Positions 1 to 9,210 are shown, numbered from the stretch's first letter. The stretch is 64,000 bases of DNA from Burkholderia sp. OK233 (GCF_900230185.1 NZ_OCSR01000001.1:4774001-4838000); one strand, 5' to 3'. Program-made: numbers and translations. Notes: a model not told the origin generated them from the letters alone.

Positions 1-344
1 GTGACCGTGCCGAACCGGTTGTCGCTCAAGCCCACATAGGCCTGGCGGCCGAACATGCGGCCTCCCTGGCCAAGCCGCCCCGAGCTCACGTCAAAGCCGT
101 TTTCCAGCTGGAACACGGCCTTCATGCCGCCACCCAGATCTTCCGAACCCTTCATGCCCCAGCGGCTGCCTTGCGCATAGCCGCTCGCCATTTCCCAGAC
201 CGCGCCGCGCCCGGTGTTGTTGGTGTAGTCGATGCCTTCATCGAGCACACCGTACAGGGTCACGCTGCTTTGCGCGAAGGTGGACGGGGCCGCCAGCGAG
301 GCGAGCGCGGTGAGGGCCGCGGTGGCGATGACATTCTTTTTCAT
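1..344 (-). CDS. Gram-negative porin, N-terminal part (cut by window edge)
   Basis: This is the first part of an outer-membrane general diffusion porin of the Burkholderia OmpC-like family. It begins with an MKKNV signal peptide and an Ala-rich hydrophobic stretch ending in FAQ. The mature start SSVTLYGVLDEG follows, then the GSRWGMKGSEDLGGGMKA segment and the RQAYVGLSDNRFGTV strand, all of which are typical of the family. The start ATG has a GAGCTC stretch just upstream as a weak ribosome site. The rest of the 16-strand barrel lies outside the window to the left. The gene is transcribed away from the aldehyde dehydrogenase operon. Confidence 0.93.
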   Translation of the reverse strand, partial: MKKNVIATAALTALASLAAPSTFAQSSVTLYGVLDEGIDYTNNTGRGAVWEMASGYAQGSRWGMKGSEDLGGGMKAVFQLENGFDVSSGRLGQGGRMFGRQAYVGLSDNRFGTV

Positions 345-478
345 TGTGAGCTCCAGACGTTGGTAATGAGCGGCCCCAATGGTTCGAAACGGGGTTCGAC
401 CGCTTGAGAAGGCCGCTGCTTTTGGCAAAGCCCGGATTCTGCTATTCGAGATGGGATTCGCGTATGAGGCACATCCCT

Positions 479-509
479 GGATAAACGTGATTTTTTCGAA
501 TGTTTATCC
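479..509. promoter_or_regulatory. inverted repeat GGATAAAC/GTTTATCC in the porin-aldA intergenic region
   Basis: Two perfect 8-bp arms are separated by 15 bp in the AT-rich centre of the divergent intergenic region between the porin start and the dehydrogenase start. The spacer also contains TTCGAA. The arrangement looks like a dimeric operator that could serve either gene. No regulator can be named from the sequence. Confidence 0.35.
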
Positions 510-628
510 CGCGAATTATTCGCTTGTGGCGCGCCGTGCCGGAGAGAAAAATTCCGTTCATGCACCTTTGGCATGAAGGCGATAGCCGAAGGCAATGCGC
601 CACCGCACCAGGTTTTTCAGGAGACGAC

Positions 629-2053
629 ATGCGACTCGATCGGAATTTTGCTAACGGCTGCTTTATCGACGCGGCAAGCGACGAGCTCATCGCCGTTACC
701 AACCCCGCCACCGAAGCCGTGATTGCCCACGTTACGGGCGCTACCGAAGCCGAGGCTATCGCCGCGGTCGACGCGGCAGCTGCCGCCCAGAAGGGCTGGC
801 GCAAGCTCCCTTCGGCCGAGCGCGCGGTCTATCTGCACAAGCTTGCCGACGCGCTCACCGAATGCGCGCCCGCCATCGGTGCGGCGCTCGCGCTGGAGTC
901 GGGCAAGAGCGTCGCGGACGCCACCAACGAAGCGATCTACGCCGGCCAGATCACCCGCTACCACGCCGAATGGGCGCGCCGCATCGAAGGCGAGGTGATC
1001 CCGAGCGACACGCCCGACGAAAACCTCGTGCTGCATCGCGAGCCGATCGGTGTGGTCGCGTGCCTGATCCCGTTCAATTACCCGGTCTATACGTTCATGC
1101 GCAAGGTGGCGCCAGCGCTGATCGCCGGCAACACCGTGGTCGTGCGTCCGAGCAACAACACGCCGACCTCCGCGTTCGAGATCGCCAGGGCGGTTGAGAA
1201 GGCAGGGCTGCCGGCCGGCGTCGTGAACATTCTCGCGATGAATCACGCAACCGCCGAGGCGCTCTGCACGCATCCGAAGGTCGGCATGATCACGCTGACC
1301 GGCAGTGTCGGCGCGGGCCGCAAGGTGCTCGAATACTGCAAGGCGAACATCGCCAAGCCGTCACTCGAACTGGGCGGCAAGACGCCCGCCATCATCGAGG
1401 CGGATGCCGATCTGGAGAAGGCCGCGCGCGATCTGGTCGCATCCAAAACCACGCACTGCGGGCAGCTTTGCACGGCGATCGAACGCGTCTACGTGCAGGA
1501 AAGCGTGCATGACCGTTTCGTCGCGCTGCTCAAGAAGCACATGAGCGCGGTGGAAAGCGGCGATCGCAGCGAACAGCCGTCGCTGATGGGGCCGCTTGTC
1601 AACGACGCGTCGCGCCAGTCGATTCACGGGATGGTCGAGCGCGCGATCGCGGCGGGCGCCACGCTCGAAACCGGCGGCAGGCTGCCGCAAGGCAAGGGCT
1701 TCTTCTATCTAGCCACGCTGCTGTCGAACTGCCGTCAGGACATGGAAATCATCCAGGAAGAAACCTTCGGTCCGATCATGCCGGTCGTCAAATACCGCAC
1801 GCTCGACGAAGCCCTGGAGATGGCCAACGACCATCAGTTTGGTTTGTCGTCGGTGCTCTATACCGAGAACTACCGCAGCGCGATGAAGATTGCCAACGGC
1901 ATCGAGGCCGGCGAGTTGTATGTGAACCGTACGCCAGCCGATCCGTATCAAGGCTTCCACGCGGGTTGGAAACGCTCGGGTCTCGGCGGCGACGACGGCA
2001 AGCACGGCATGCTCGAATTCACGCAGACACGTCTCGTAGTCATGAAGTACTGA
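629..2053 (+). CDS. NAD-dependent aldehyde dehydrogenase, AldA (lactaldehyde/glycolaldehyde) type
   Basis: A 474-residue cytosolic aldehyde dehydrogenase. The catalytic Glu247 lies in LELGGKTP and the catalytic Cys281 in CGQLCTA. The HAEWARRIEGE segment and the C-terminal GFHAGWKRSGLGG...HGMLEFTQT match the lactaldehyde dehydrogenase branch, so an NAD-dependent oxidation of a short hydroxyaldehyde is likely. A longer in-frame reading starts about 130 bases earlier, but I chose this ATG because CAGGAG sits 5-8 bases before it and it matches the family N-terminus. It leads a plus-strand run with an MFS transporter, an enolase-superfamily dehydratase and a GMC oxidoreductase. That context suggests breakdown of a sugar or sugar acid. 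The exact substrate is inferred, not seen. Confidence 0.93.
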   Translation: MRLDRNFANGCFIDAASDELIAVTNPATEAVIAHVTGATEAEAIAAVDAAAAAQKGWRKLPSAERAVYLHKLADALTECAPAIGAALALESGKSVADATNEAIYAGQITRYHAEWARRIEGEVIPSDTPDENLVLHREPIGVVACLIPFNYPVYTFMRKVAPALIAGNTVVVRPSNNTPTSAFEIARAVEKAGLPAGVVNILAMNHATAEALCTHPKVGMITLTGSVGAGRKVLEYCKANIAKPSLELGGKTPAIIEADADLEKAARDLVASKTTHCGQLCTAIERVYVQESVHDRFVALLKKHMSAVESGDRSEQPSLMGPLVNDASRQSIHGMVERAIAAGATLETGGRLPQGKGFFYLATLLSNCRQDMEIIQEETFGPIMPVVKYRTLDEALEMANDHQFGLSSVLYTENYRSAMKIANGIEAGELYVNRTPADPYQGFHAGWKRSGLGGDDGKHGMLEFTQTRLVVMKY

Positions 2054-2073
2054 AGCTGAAAAGCTGAAACCGG

Positions 2074-2114
2074 CGCGTGCCGCGCGATTCGGAGTTGACG
2101 GCACGCGTTGTTTT
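2074..2114 (+). terminator. possible rho-independent terminator after the aldehyde dehydrogenase
   Basis: A perfect 9-bp stem, CGCGTGCCG with CGGCACGCG, has a 16-base loop and is followed at once by TTGTTTT. It lies 20 bases after the dehydrogenase stop and before the MFS gene, so it may reduce read-through into the rest of the operon. Confidence 0.5.
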
Positions 2115-2212
2115 GAAACCCGTAGAAACGCAGCAAATCCGCTGCACTTATAAAAATATTTGAAGACCCGGCGGCCCGGTCAACCGGCGCTGTGTCTTCC
2201 AGGAGCGCTCAC

Positions 2213-3535
2213 GTGTCATCTCAGCCCGTTCAAACCGCCGCTTCGCTCGCCGCGAGCGCAGCGGAAACCGCATTGCAAGCCAACAAGGCTCAACGCTACG
2301 TCCAGCTCATGTTGCTGGTCGTGGCGGCCGGCGCGATTTACCCGATTCTGTATCTGCGGCAGGTCTATCAGCCGACGATGCTCGAGGTGTTTCACATCAC
2401 GGATAGTCAACTCGGCTATCTGTATTCGTCGCTTGGCACGATCTTTCTGTTGAGTTACTTGCCGAGCGGCTGGCTCGCCGACCGGATCGCGCCGCGCCTC
2501 CTGATCTGCCTTTCGCTCATCGCAACCGGCGTGCTTGGCCTGTGGTATTCGACCGCGCCGTCGTTCCAGATGCTGATGCTGATTTTCGGTGGTTGGGGAC
2601 TGTCGACCGGGTTGACCTTCTGGGCTGCCGTTATCAAGCGCGTGACGATGATCGCCGGCACGCACGAGCAGGGCCGTTTCTTCGGTTTGCTCGATGGTGG
2701 ACGTGGCCTGATCGAAGCCATGCTCGCGACGATCGCGATCACGCTGTTCGCGTGGTTCACGCAGACCAGAGGCGAACCGGTCGCGGCTGGTTTCAAGCTG
2801 GTCGTCTACATGTACGCGTTTCTGTGCATCGCACTTGGCGTAGTGCTTGCGCTTGTTAGAGATCCGCAAGGCGCTAAAGACGCGGCCGCCAACCGTGCCG
2901 CGAAGAAACGCAGCAACGTGCTGGTCGATCTGAAAACGCTCGCGTCGATTCCCGAGTTGTGGCTGGTCGCGGCTATCGTGTTCTGCGGTTACCAGGTGTT
3001 CTGGGCTACTTACAGCTTCTCCGCGTATCTGCACGAAGGCGAGATCGGGTTGACGGTGGTGATGGCCGGCACGATCACGACGCTCAAGCTGTGGATGCGT
3101 CCGATCGGCGGCATCGGCGGCGGCTTTCTCGGCGACCGTTATTCGAAGGTCTCGGTGCTGGTGATCGCGCTCTTCCTCGCCGCACTGTCACTGCTGGGTC
3201 TGATGGCGGCGCCGCGTATCTCGAGCCATGTGCTGCTGGTGTTCCTCGTGCTGTTCATCGGCATTCTGACTTACGCGATTCGCGGGCTGTATTGGTCGCT
3301 ACTGGATCGCTGCAATATCCCGGTCGAAACGATGGGCCTCGCTATCGGCCTGATCTCCGTGCTCGGCTATTCGCCCGACGTGTTCCTGCCGTTGATCAAC
3401 GGCTATCTGACGCAGAACTTCCCGGGCGTCTTCGGTTACCAGCTGTACTTCGGCTACGTGGCCGGAATGGCGGCGCTCGGCGGCTTTGCCGGCTTGGCGC
3501 TACGAAACATGCTTAACAGGAAAGGGGTTGCGTAA
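2213..3535 (+). CDS. MFS transporter
   Basis: A 440-residue inner-membrane permease of the major facilitator superfamily with about 12 hydrophobic segments. The loop between TM2 and TM3 carries GWLADRIAPRLL, the diagnostic MFS motif A. A second-half counterpart, GGGFLGDRYSKV, follows the central loop. I chose the GTG start because AGGAG lies 7 bases upstream. An in-frame GTG 21 bases earlier overlaps that ribosome site. The gene abuts the next one: its TAA stop is followed directly by the ATG of the dehydratase, so the two are translationally coupled. It is probably the uptake system for the substrate of the neighbouring dehydratase and dehydrogenases. Confidence 0.9.
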   Translation: MSSQPVQTAASLAASAAETALQANKAQRYVQLMLLVVAAGAIYPILYLRQVYQPTMLEVFHITDSQLGYLYSSLGTIFLLSYLPSGWLADRIAPRLLICLSLIATGVLGLWYSTAPSFQMLMLIFGGWGLSTGLTFWAAVIKRVTMIAGTHEQGRFFGLLDGGRGLIEAMLATIAITLFAWFTQTRGEPVAAGFKLVVYMYAFLCIALGVVLALVRDPQGAKDAAANRAAKKRSNVLVDLKTLASIPELWLVAAIVFCGYQVFWATYSFSAYLHEGEIGLTVVMAGTITTLKLWMRPIGGIGGGFLGDRYSKVSVLVIALFLAALSLLGLMAAPRISSHVLLVFLVLFIGILTYAIRGLYWSLLDRCNIPVETMGLAIGLISVLGYSPDVFLPLINGYLTQNFPGVFGYQLYFGYVAGMAALGGFAGLALRNMLNRKGVA

Positions 3536-4753
3536 ATGAAAGTCGTCTCGCTCGAAACGCATATCGTCGCCGTACCGCCGCCGCACGTGGGCGGCATGTA
3601 CTGGATCTTTGTCAAGCTCAAGACCGATTGCGGTATTGAAGGCGTCGGCGAAATCTATTCGGCGACGTTTCACCCGAAAGCGATGACCCACATCATCGAC
3701 GATGTATTCGGCCGCTACCTGCTCGATAAGGATCCGCACCATATCGAGCGACTCTGGCGCGAAGCGTATTCGAGCGGTTTCACGCAACGCCCCGATCTGA
3801 CGATGATGGGCGTGGTCAGCGGGCTGGAAATGGCGTGCTGGGACATTATCGGCAAGGCGGCGAACAAGCCGGTGTACGAATTGCTCGGCGGCATGGTGAA
3901 CCAGCGTCTGCGTTCGTACACGTACCTTTATCCGAAGAACAGCCGCGGCGAATACGACTACGACGATCCCGATCTTGCCGCCGAATGCGCCGTTGAGAAC
4001 GTGAAGCGTGGTTTCACTGCGGTGAAGTTCGATCCGGCAGGTCCGTACACGGCTTATTCGGGCCATCAGCTGTCGATGGAAGTGCTCGACCGTTGCGAGA
4101 CTTTCTGCCGCCGTGTGCGCGAGGCTGTCGGCAGCAAGGCCGATCTGTTGTTCGGCACGCACGGGCAGATGGTGCCGTCCTCGGCAATCCGGCTTGCCAA
4201 GCGCCTCGAGAAATACGATCCGTTGTGGTTCGAAGAACCGGTGCCGCCGGGGCAGGAAGGCGCGATGGCGCAAGTCGCGCAGCACACGAGTATTCCAATT
4301 GCCGCGGGCGAGCGCCTGACCACGAAGTATGAATTCTTCAAGCTGCTCGAAGCGGGCGCGGCATCGATTCTGCAACTGAACGTGGCGCGCGTGGGCGGCT
4401 TGCTCGAAGCGAAGAAAGTCGCGGCGATCGCCGAAGTGTATTACGCGCAGATCGCGCCGCATCTGTACAACGGGCCGATCGGCGCGGCCGCCAGCATTCA
4501 GCTCGCGGCCTGCACGCCGAACTTCCTGATTCAGGAAAGCATCGGCACGTGGGACGGTTTCCATGCCGCCGTGTTGAAGAAGCCGATTCAATGGGAAGAC
4601 GGCTACATCATTCCTTCGCAGGAACCGGGCCTGGGCGTGGAGTTGAACATGGACGTCGTCAGGCAGCACACGCCGTACACCGGCGAGCGTCTGCATCTGC
4701 AGATGGCAGCACTTCCTGCCGACGTGAAGGATCTGGCGCCGGCCAAGGGTTGA
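3536..4753 (+). CDS. mandelate racemase/muconate lactonizing enzyme family dehydratase
   Basis: A 405-residue enolase-superfamily enzyme with an N-terminal capping domain (about residues 1-125) and a C-terminal barrel. Barrel motifs include the VKFDPAG strand, the LLFGTHGQ segment, WFEEPVPP, IAAGERL and the late QLNVARVGG and APHLYNGPIG segments. They resemble acid-sugar dehydratases of the galactonate/mannonate type. These enzymes use Mg2+ to abstract the proton next to a carboxylate. The ATG directly follows the MFS stop, and AGGAAAGG in the transporter tail is the ribosome site. The neighbouring MFS, AldA-like and GMC genes fit oxidation and dehydration of a sugar acid. The substrate cannot be fixed from sequence alone. 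Confidence 0.9.
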   Translation: MKVVSLETHIVAVPPPHVGGMYWIFVKLKTDCGIEGVGEIYSATFHPKAMTHIIDDVFGRYLLDKDPHHIERLWREAYSSGFTQRPDLTMMGVVSGLEMACWDIIGKAANKPVYELLGGMVNQRLRSYTYLYPKNSRGEYDYDDPDLAAECAVENVKRGFTAVKFDPAGPYTAYSGHQLSMEVLDRCETFCRRVREAVGSKADLLFGTHGQMVPSSAIRLAKRLEKYDPLWFEEPVPPGQEGAMAQVAQHTSIPIAAGERLTTKYEFFKLLEAGAASILQLNVARVGGLLEAKKVAAIAEVYYAQIAPHLYNGPIGAAASIQLAACTPNFLIQESIGTWDGFHAAVLKKPIQWEDGYIIPSQEPGLGVELNMDVVRQHTPYTGERLHLQMAALPADVKDLAPAKG

Positions 4754-4776
4754 ACCCGGCCTGACGCTGCCGGGTT
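4753..4776. terminator. weak hairpin after the dehydratase gene
   Basis: AACCCGGC and GCCGGGTT form a perfect 8-bp stem around an 8-base loop right after the dehydratase stop. No T-run follows, so it may be a processing or pausing hairpin and not a full terminator. Its right arm overlaps the first unit of the 14-bp tandem repeat. Confidence 0.3.
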
Positions 4777-4812
4777 TCAACCTGCGGGTTTCAAGCTGTG
4801 GGTTTCAAGCTG
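4771..4812. repeat. three-copy 14-bp tandem repeat
   Basis: Three consecutive 14-bp units of the form [C/T]GGGTTTCAA[C/G]CTG lie in the gap between the dehydratase and the GMC gene. Units two and three differ only in the first base. This is a slipped-strand type repeat, and copy number may vary between strains. Confidence 0.85.
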
Positions 4813-4856
4813 TTTCTTGCATTCAATGGATTGGGCGCCCTCAGGCGACATAGAGC

Positions 4857-6518
4857 ATGAACTACGATTACATCATCGTCGGCGCGGGTTCGGCGGGCTG
4901 CATTCTCGCCAATCGCCTCTCGGCGTCGGGCCAATATTCGGTGCTGCTGCTCGAAGCGGGCGGCAAGGACAGCTCGTTCTGGTTCAAGATCCCGGTGGGT
5001 TTCACCAAGACGTACTACAACGAAACCTATAACTGGATGTACTACAGCGAGCCCGAAAAAGAACTCGACAACCGGCCGATCTATTGCCCGCGCGGCAAGG
5101 TGCAGGGCGGTTCCGGATCGATCAACGCGATGATTTACGTGCGCGGCCAGCCGCATGATTTCGACGACTGGGCCGCGGCGGGCAACCAGGGCTGGGCGTT
5201 TCGCGACGTGCTGCCGTATTTCCGCAAACTCGAATCGCATCCGCTCGGCAACACGGAGTATCACGGCGCGGACGGCCCGATCCGCATCTCGCCGATGAAG
5301 GATGCAGTCCATCCGATTTGCCACGTGTTCCTGAAAGGCTGCGACCAGGCCGGCTACAAACGCAGCGACGACTTCAACGGCGCACGATTCGAAGGCGCGG
5401 GCATCTACGACGTGAATACGCGCAACGGGCAGCGTTCGTCGAGCAGCTTCGAGTATCTGCATCCGGTGCTGACGCGCAAGAACCTGACGGTCGAGCGCGA
5501 GGTGCTCGCAAGCCGCGTGCTATTCGACGGCAACCAGCGGGCAATTGGTGTGAGCGTGACGCAGAACGGCGCGACGCGGCAGTTCATGGCGAACCGCGAG
5601 GTGATCCTGTCGGCGGGCGCGGTCGATTCGCCCAAGCTGCTGCAACTCTCAGGCGTAGGCGATAGCGCATTGCTGGCGAAGCATCGCATTGCGATGGTCA
5701 AGGAACTGCCCGCTGTGGGGCAGAATCTGCAGGACCATCTGTGCGTGAGCTTCTACTATCGCGCGAACGTGAAGACGTTGAACGACGAAATGCGCCCGTT
5801 GCTCGGCAAGCTCAAGCTCGGCCTGCAGTATCTGTTGACGCGCAAGGGGCCGCTCGCGATGAGCGTGAACCAGTCGGGCGGGTTCTTCAAAGGCAACGAC
5901 CACGAAGTGCAGCCAAATCTGCAGTTGTACTTCAATCCGCTGTCGTACCGGATTCCGAAGAGCAACAAGGCGAATCTGGAACCCGAACCGTATTCGGGCT
6001 TCCTGTTGGCATTCAACCCGTGCCGGCCGACGAGCCGCGGTTCGATCGAGATCGCGTCGAACCGTGCGGAAGACGCCGCGAAAATCTGCATCAACGCGTT
6101 GACCACGGAGAAAGACATCGACGAAGTGATCCAGGGTTGCGAACTGGTGCGCAAGGTGATGGCGTCGCCGGCGTTGAAAGAGATCACGGTCGAGGAAATC
6201 TCGCCGGGGCCGCAGGTGAATACGCGTGAAGGCTTCCTGCAGTATTTCCGCGAGCAATCAGGCTCGATCTATCACCTGTGCGGCTCGTGCGCGATGGGCG
6301 ACGACCCGCGCACCTCGGTGGTCGATGCGCGGTTGCGGGTGCATGGAATTGCGGGCTTGCGCGTGGTCGATGCGTCGATCTTCCCGAACATCACGTCGGG
6401 CAACATCAATGCGCCGACGATGATGGTGGCGGAGAAGGGCGCCGAGATGATTCTCATGGATGCCGCCGTCGAAGCTGCCTTTAATCCCGAAGCGGCGGAG
6501 CTGGCTGCTGCCGCCTGA
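4857..6518 (+). CDS. GMC family FAD-dependent oxidoreductase
   Basis: A 553-residue flavoprotein of the glucose-methanol-choline oxidoreductase family, related to choline and alcohol dehydrogenases. The N-terminal GAGSAGC is the FAD dinucleotide-binding loop, with the LLLEAGG strand behind it. GKVQGGSGSINAMIYVRG and LSAGAVDSPKLLQLSGVG are the two GMC signatures. The C-terminal HLCGSCAMG and SGNINAPTMMVAEKGAE hold the catalytic region. It lacks a signal peptide. The start ATG has only a weak AGAG upstream. It ends 11 bases before the convergent LysR gene and is probably the last gene of the sugar-acid operon, oxidising an alcohol group of the substrate. Confidence 0.92.
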   Translation: MNYDYIIVGAGSAGCILANRLSASGQYSVLLLEAGGKDSSFWFKIPVGFTKTYYNETYNWMYYSEPEKELDNRPIYCPRGKVQGGSGSINAMIYVRGQPHDFDDWAAAGNQGWAFRDVLPYFRKLESHPLGNTEYHGADGPIRISPMKDAVHPICHVFLKGCDQAGYKRSDDFNGARFEGAGIYDVNTRNGQRSSSSFEYLHPVLTRKNLTVEREVLASRVLFDGNQRAIGVSVTQNGATRQFMANREVILSAGAVDSPKLLQLSGVGDSALLAKHRIAMVKELPAVGQNLQDHLCVSFYYRANVKTLNDEMRPLLGKLKLGLQYLLTRKGPLAMSVNQSGGFFKGNDHEVQPNLQLYFNPLSYRIPKSNKANLEPEPYSGFLLAFNPCRPTSRGSIEIASNRAEDAAKICINALTTEKDIDEVIQGCELVRKVMASPALKEITVEEISPGPQVNTREGFLQYFREQSGSIYHLCGSCAMGDDPRTSVVDARLRVHGIAGLRVVDASIFPNITSGNINAPTMMVAEKGAEMILMDAAVEAAFNPEAAELAAAA

Positions 6519-6529
6519 CTTCGCCCGGC

Positions 6530-7465
6530 TCAACCCGCTTCGCCCAACTGCGCCGACTCCGACGAATCGAGCGCGCGCTCGGTCAACCAGATCTCCTGCT
6601 GCAGCCAGTCGCGAAACAGCGCGACGTGCGGCAGCTCGTCCTGTTCCGCACGCGTAACGAGCCAATACGACTGGTGGCCGTCGACGTGCACGTTCAGCAC
6701 CTGCACGAGTTGGCCTTCCGCGAGTTCGCGCCCGATCATGTGTCGATCGGCGATGGTCACGCCGAGCCCGTCGATAGCGGCCTGGATCGCGTGATCGAGC
6801 AGATCGAATTCGTAGCCGCCGCGGGTGTCGATGTTCTCGATGCCGGCGGCTTTCAACCAATGCTGCCAGGTCAGATAGCGCTGATCGGCGCTCGCGAGCA
6901 CGTGCAGCAACGTGAACTGATTCAGATCGATGGCCGCGCGGCCGGCCCCTCGCGCGAGCAACGCGGGCGCGCAGACGGCGATGTGCCGTTCGTTCATCAG
7001 CAGACGGTTGTCGACGCCTTCCCACTCGCCGTTGCCGAAGCGGATGGCGCAGTCGAGCACGCCCGATTCGGCGAGATTGTCGTCGACGCGGGTCGACAGG
7101 CTGAGTTCAAGGTGCGGATGCGCGTCGCGCAGACGTCCGAGACGCGGCATTAGCCAGCGGCTCGTGAAGGTGGGGGGCGCGTTGATACGCAGGCGGTTGC
7201 GGTGAGTTTTCTCCTGCAGGCTTCTGACCGTGAGTTCGATCCGGTCGAATGACTGTTGCAGGGCTTGCAGGAGGATGCGGCCGGCGGCGGAGAGCTCGAG
7301 GTGGTGATGGTGACGCTGGAGCAAGGTCTCGCCGAGTTGGGCTTCCAGTTGCCGGACTTGCCGGCTGACCGCGCTTTGCGTCACGTTCAGCAGTTCCGCT
7401 GCGCGTGTGAAGCTGCCCGTGCGGCCGGCGACTTCGAAGGCTTTCAGCGCGTTCAGCGCGGGCAT
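6530..7465 (-). CDS. LysR-type transcriptional regulator, GcvA-like
   Basis: A 311-residue LysR regulator. The winged helix-turn-helix is at about residues 5-65 (TGSFTRAAELLNVTQSAVSRQVRQLE). The effector-binding domain follows, starting near NRLRINAPPTFTSRWLMPRLGRL and including DCAIRFGNGEW, as in the GcvA/AmpR subgroup. An in-frame TTG four codons earlier is possible, but the family normally begins MPALNALKAFE, so I use this ATG. It converges on the GMC gene and lies just downstream, on the same strand, of the second aldehyde dehydrogenase. Its target is unknown and could be the sugar-acid operon. Confidence 0.9.
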   Translation of the reverse strand: MPALNALKAFEVAGRTGSFTRAAELLNVTQSAVSRQVRQLEAQLGETLLQRHHHHLELSAAGRILLQALQQSFDRIELTVRSLQEKTHRNRLRINAPPTFTSRWLMPRLGRLRDAHPHLELSLSTRVDDNLAESGVLDCAIRFGNGEWEGVDNRLLMNERHIAVCAPALLARGAGRAAIDLNQFTLLHVLASADQRYLTWQHWLKAAGIENIDTRGGYEFDLLDHAIQAAIDGLGVTIADRHMIGRELAEGQLVQVLNVHVDGHQSYWLVTRAEQDELPHVALFRDWLQQEIWLTERALDSSESAQLGEAG

Positions 7466-7612
7466 TTTGCGTTTCAAGATTGGGCACCCAAGGGTAGGCT
7501 GACGCGCGGCGGCGCGGGTGCCTGGTATTTTACTGTGTTGCCCTCGGGGTGTTACAGGTCTGCACGTCTTGCGGCGGCGATGTGTTCGTGCCGCAAGATG
7601 TGCATCGACCGG

Positions 7613-9094
7613 TCAATACGCAATGCAGACCGACTTGCTTTCGGTATAGGCATCCACGATGGCCTTGCCGTGCTCGCGTCCGATCCCCGACGCTTTAAAC
7701 CCGCCGAACGGCATCGCGGGATCGACCATGTTGTGCGTGTTGACCCAAACGGTTCCCGCTTCGATGCCGTCAACCAGCCTCAGCGCCTTATCGAGCTGAT
7801 TCGTCCAGACACTCGCGCCAAGACCATATTCCGATGCGTTGGCCTGAATCAGGACCTCATCGATATCGTCATACGGCATTGCGACAAGCACGGGTCCGAA
7901 TACCTCCTCCCTGACCACGGAAAGCGGTTTGCACGCGCGATTGGCAATGACCGTCGGGCGGACAAAGAAGCCATCCGTATCAACGGCCGCGTCGCGCGAC
8001 AGGATCTCGCCGCCTTCCTGCCGGCCTTGCGCAATCATTCCTATGACTTTGTCGCGGTGCCGTGCGGAAACCATGGGGCCCATCTGCGTCGCGGCATCGA
8101 AACCGGAACCTAACGCGATTCCATCGGCCACGGCGGCGATGCCTTGCACTACTTCGTCGTAAATCGAGCGCGCAACGTACAGGCGCGAACCCGCGGTGCA
8201 GACCTGTCCGTGGTTGAAGAAAATCGCACCGACCGCGCCTTCGATCGCTTTCTTCGGGTCGCAATCGTCCAGTACGATCACGGGGCTCTTGCCACCCAGT
8301 TCCAGCGATGCGCGTTTCAGATCGCCAGCGCATTGGCGGCCGATGATGCGGCCCACTTCGGTCGATCCCGTGAAGGTGACCTTGTTCACCAGGGGATGCC
8401 TGACTAGCGCTGCGCCGGCGGTCTCGCCACGGCCTGTGACGACGTTGAATACGCCCGGGGGGACGCCGGCTTCATGGGCCAGTTCGGCCAGGCGGATCGC
8501 TGTTAAAGGCGTTTCTTCGGCCGGTTTCAGCACGACGGTGCAGCCGCATGCGAGGGCCGGGGCGATCTTCCAGACCGCCATCAGGAGCGGGAAATTCCAC
8601 GGGACGATTGCGGCGACAACGCCTGCCGGGACGCGTTTTGTTGAGGCGTTGTAGCGGGTGCCCGGTGGGAAGGGGATCGACAGGTCGAAGGTGGTGCCCT
8701 CGATTTTGGTGGCCCAGCCGGCCATGTAGCGGAGCCATTGGACGCTGCCTGAGACTTCCAGCATCTTTGAGAATGCTATTAGTTTTCCCTGGTTCAGGGT
8801 TTCTAGTGTGGCTAGTTCGTCAGTGTGTTGTTCTAGCAGGTCGGCTAGTTTTAGCATCAGACGTTCGCGAGCGGCTGGCGGCATTCTGCGCCAGGTGTCT
8901 GACTCGAAGGCCGCTTTTGATGTTCTGACGGCATGGTCGATGTCGGATTCTGATGCGTCTGGGAGTTGGGCTAGTTCTTCGCCTGTTGCTGGGTTGTAGA
9001 TGGGGAAGGTTTTGCCTGCGGCGCTTGGGGTTTTTTCGCCGTTGATGAACATTGTGGTTGGTAGCTGCGCTGCCTGGTTTTTTTGTTCAGTCAT
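7613..9094 (-). CDS. aldehyde dehydrogenase, phenylacetaldehyde/betaine-aldehyde type
   Basis: A 493-residue NAD-dependent aldehyde dehydrogenase with PWNFPLLMAVWK, LELGGKSP (catalytic Glu) and GQVCTAGSR with catalytic Cys299. The ATG has GGAGAC upstream. It lies on the same strand as the copper amine oxidase two genes away. The amine oxidase would make aldehydes such as phenylacetaldehyde, and this enzyme would oxidise them to acids, as TynA and FeaB do in Escherichia coli. That link rests on gene context. The first third of the gene is odd: it uses rare A-ending codons, including runs of CTA and ATA, unlike the GC-ending codons of the rest. Confidence 0.92.
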   Translation of the reverse strand: MTEQKNQAAQLPTTMFINGEKTPSAAGKTFPIYNPATGEELAQLPDASESDIDHAVRTSKAAFESDTWRRMPPAARERLMLKLADLLEQHTDELATLETLNQGKLIAFSKMLEVSGSVQWLRYMAGWATKIEGTTFDLSIPFPPGTRYNASTKRVPAGVVAAIVPWNFPLLMAVWKIAPALACGCTVVLKPAEETPLTAIRLAELAHEAGVPPGVFNVVTGRGETAGAALVRHPLVNKVTFTGSTEVGRIIGRQCAGDLKRASLELGGKSPVIVLDDCDPKKAIEGAVGAIFFNHGQVCTAGSRLYVARSIYDEVVQGIAAVADGIALGSGFDAATQMGPMVSARHRDKVIGMIAQGRQEGGEILSRDAAVDTDGFFVRPTVIANRACKPLSVVREEVFGPVLVAMPYDDIDEVLIQANASEYGLGASVWTNQLDKALRLVDGIEAGTVWVNTHNMVDPAMPFGGFKASGIGREHGKAIVDAYTESKSVCIAY

Positions 9095-9210
9095 TTTGAT
9101 TCGTCTCCGTCAGGGTTGGGTTGGAGTTGCTGTCTTTCGGCGATTGTTTTGGGCTTTATTTCGTTGCTTGCCTGCGGTGGTGGTTTTCTTGTTTTGCTTG
9201 TGGTCTATTA

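Noticed and set aside
2192..2212. GTG start 21 bases upstream for the first MFS gene
   Set aside because: It would overlap the AGGAG that serves the GTG at 2213 and has no ribosome site of its own.
3500..4780. Long 426-residue minus-strand reading opposite the dehydratase gene
   Set aside because: It mirrors the plus-strand enolase-superfamily gene in a high-GC background; the residues are Arg/His-rich with no family match, and the plus strand has clear motifs.
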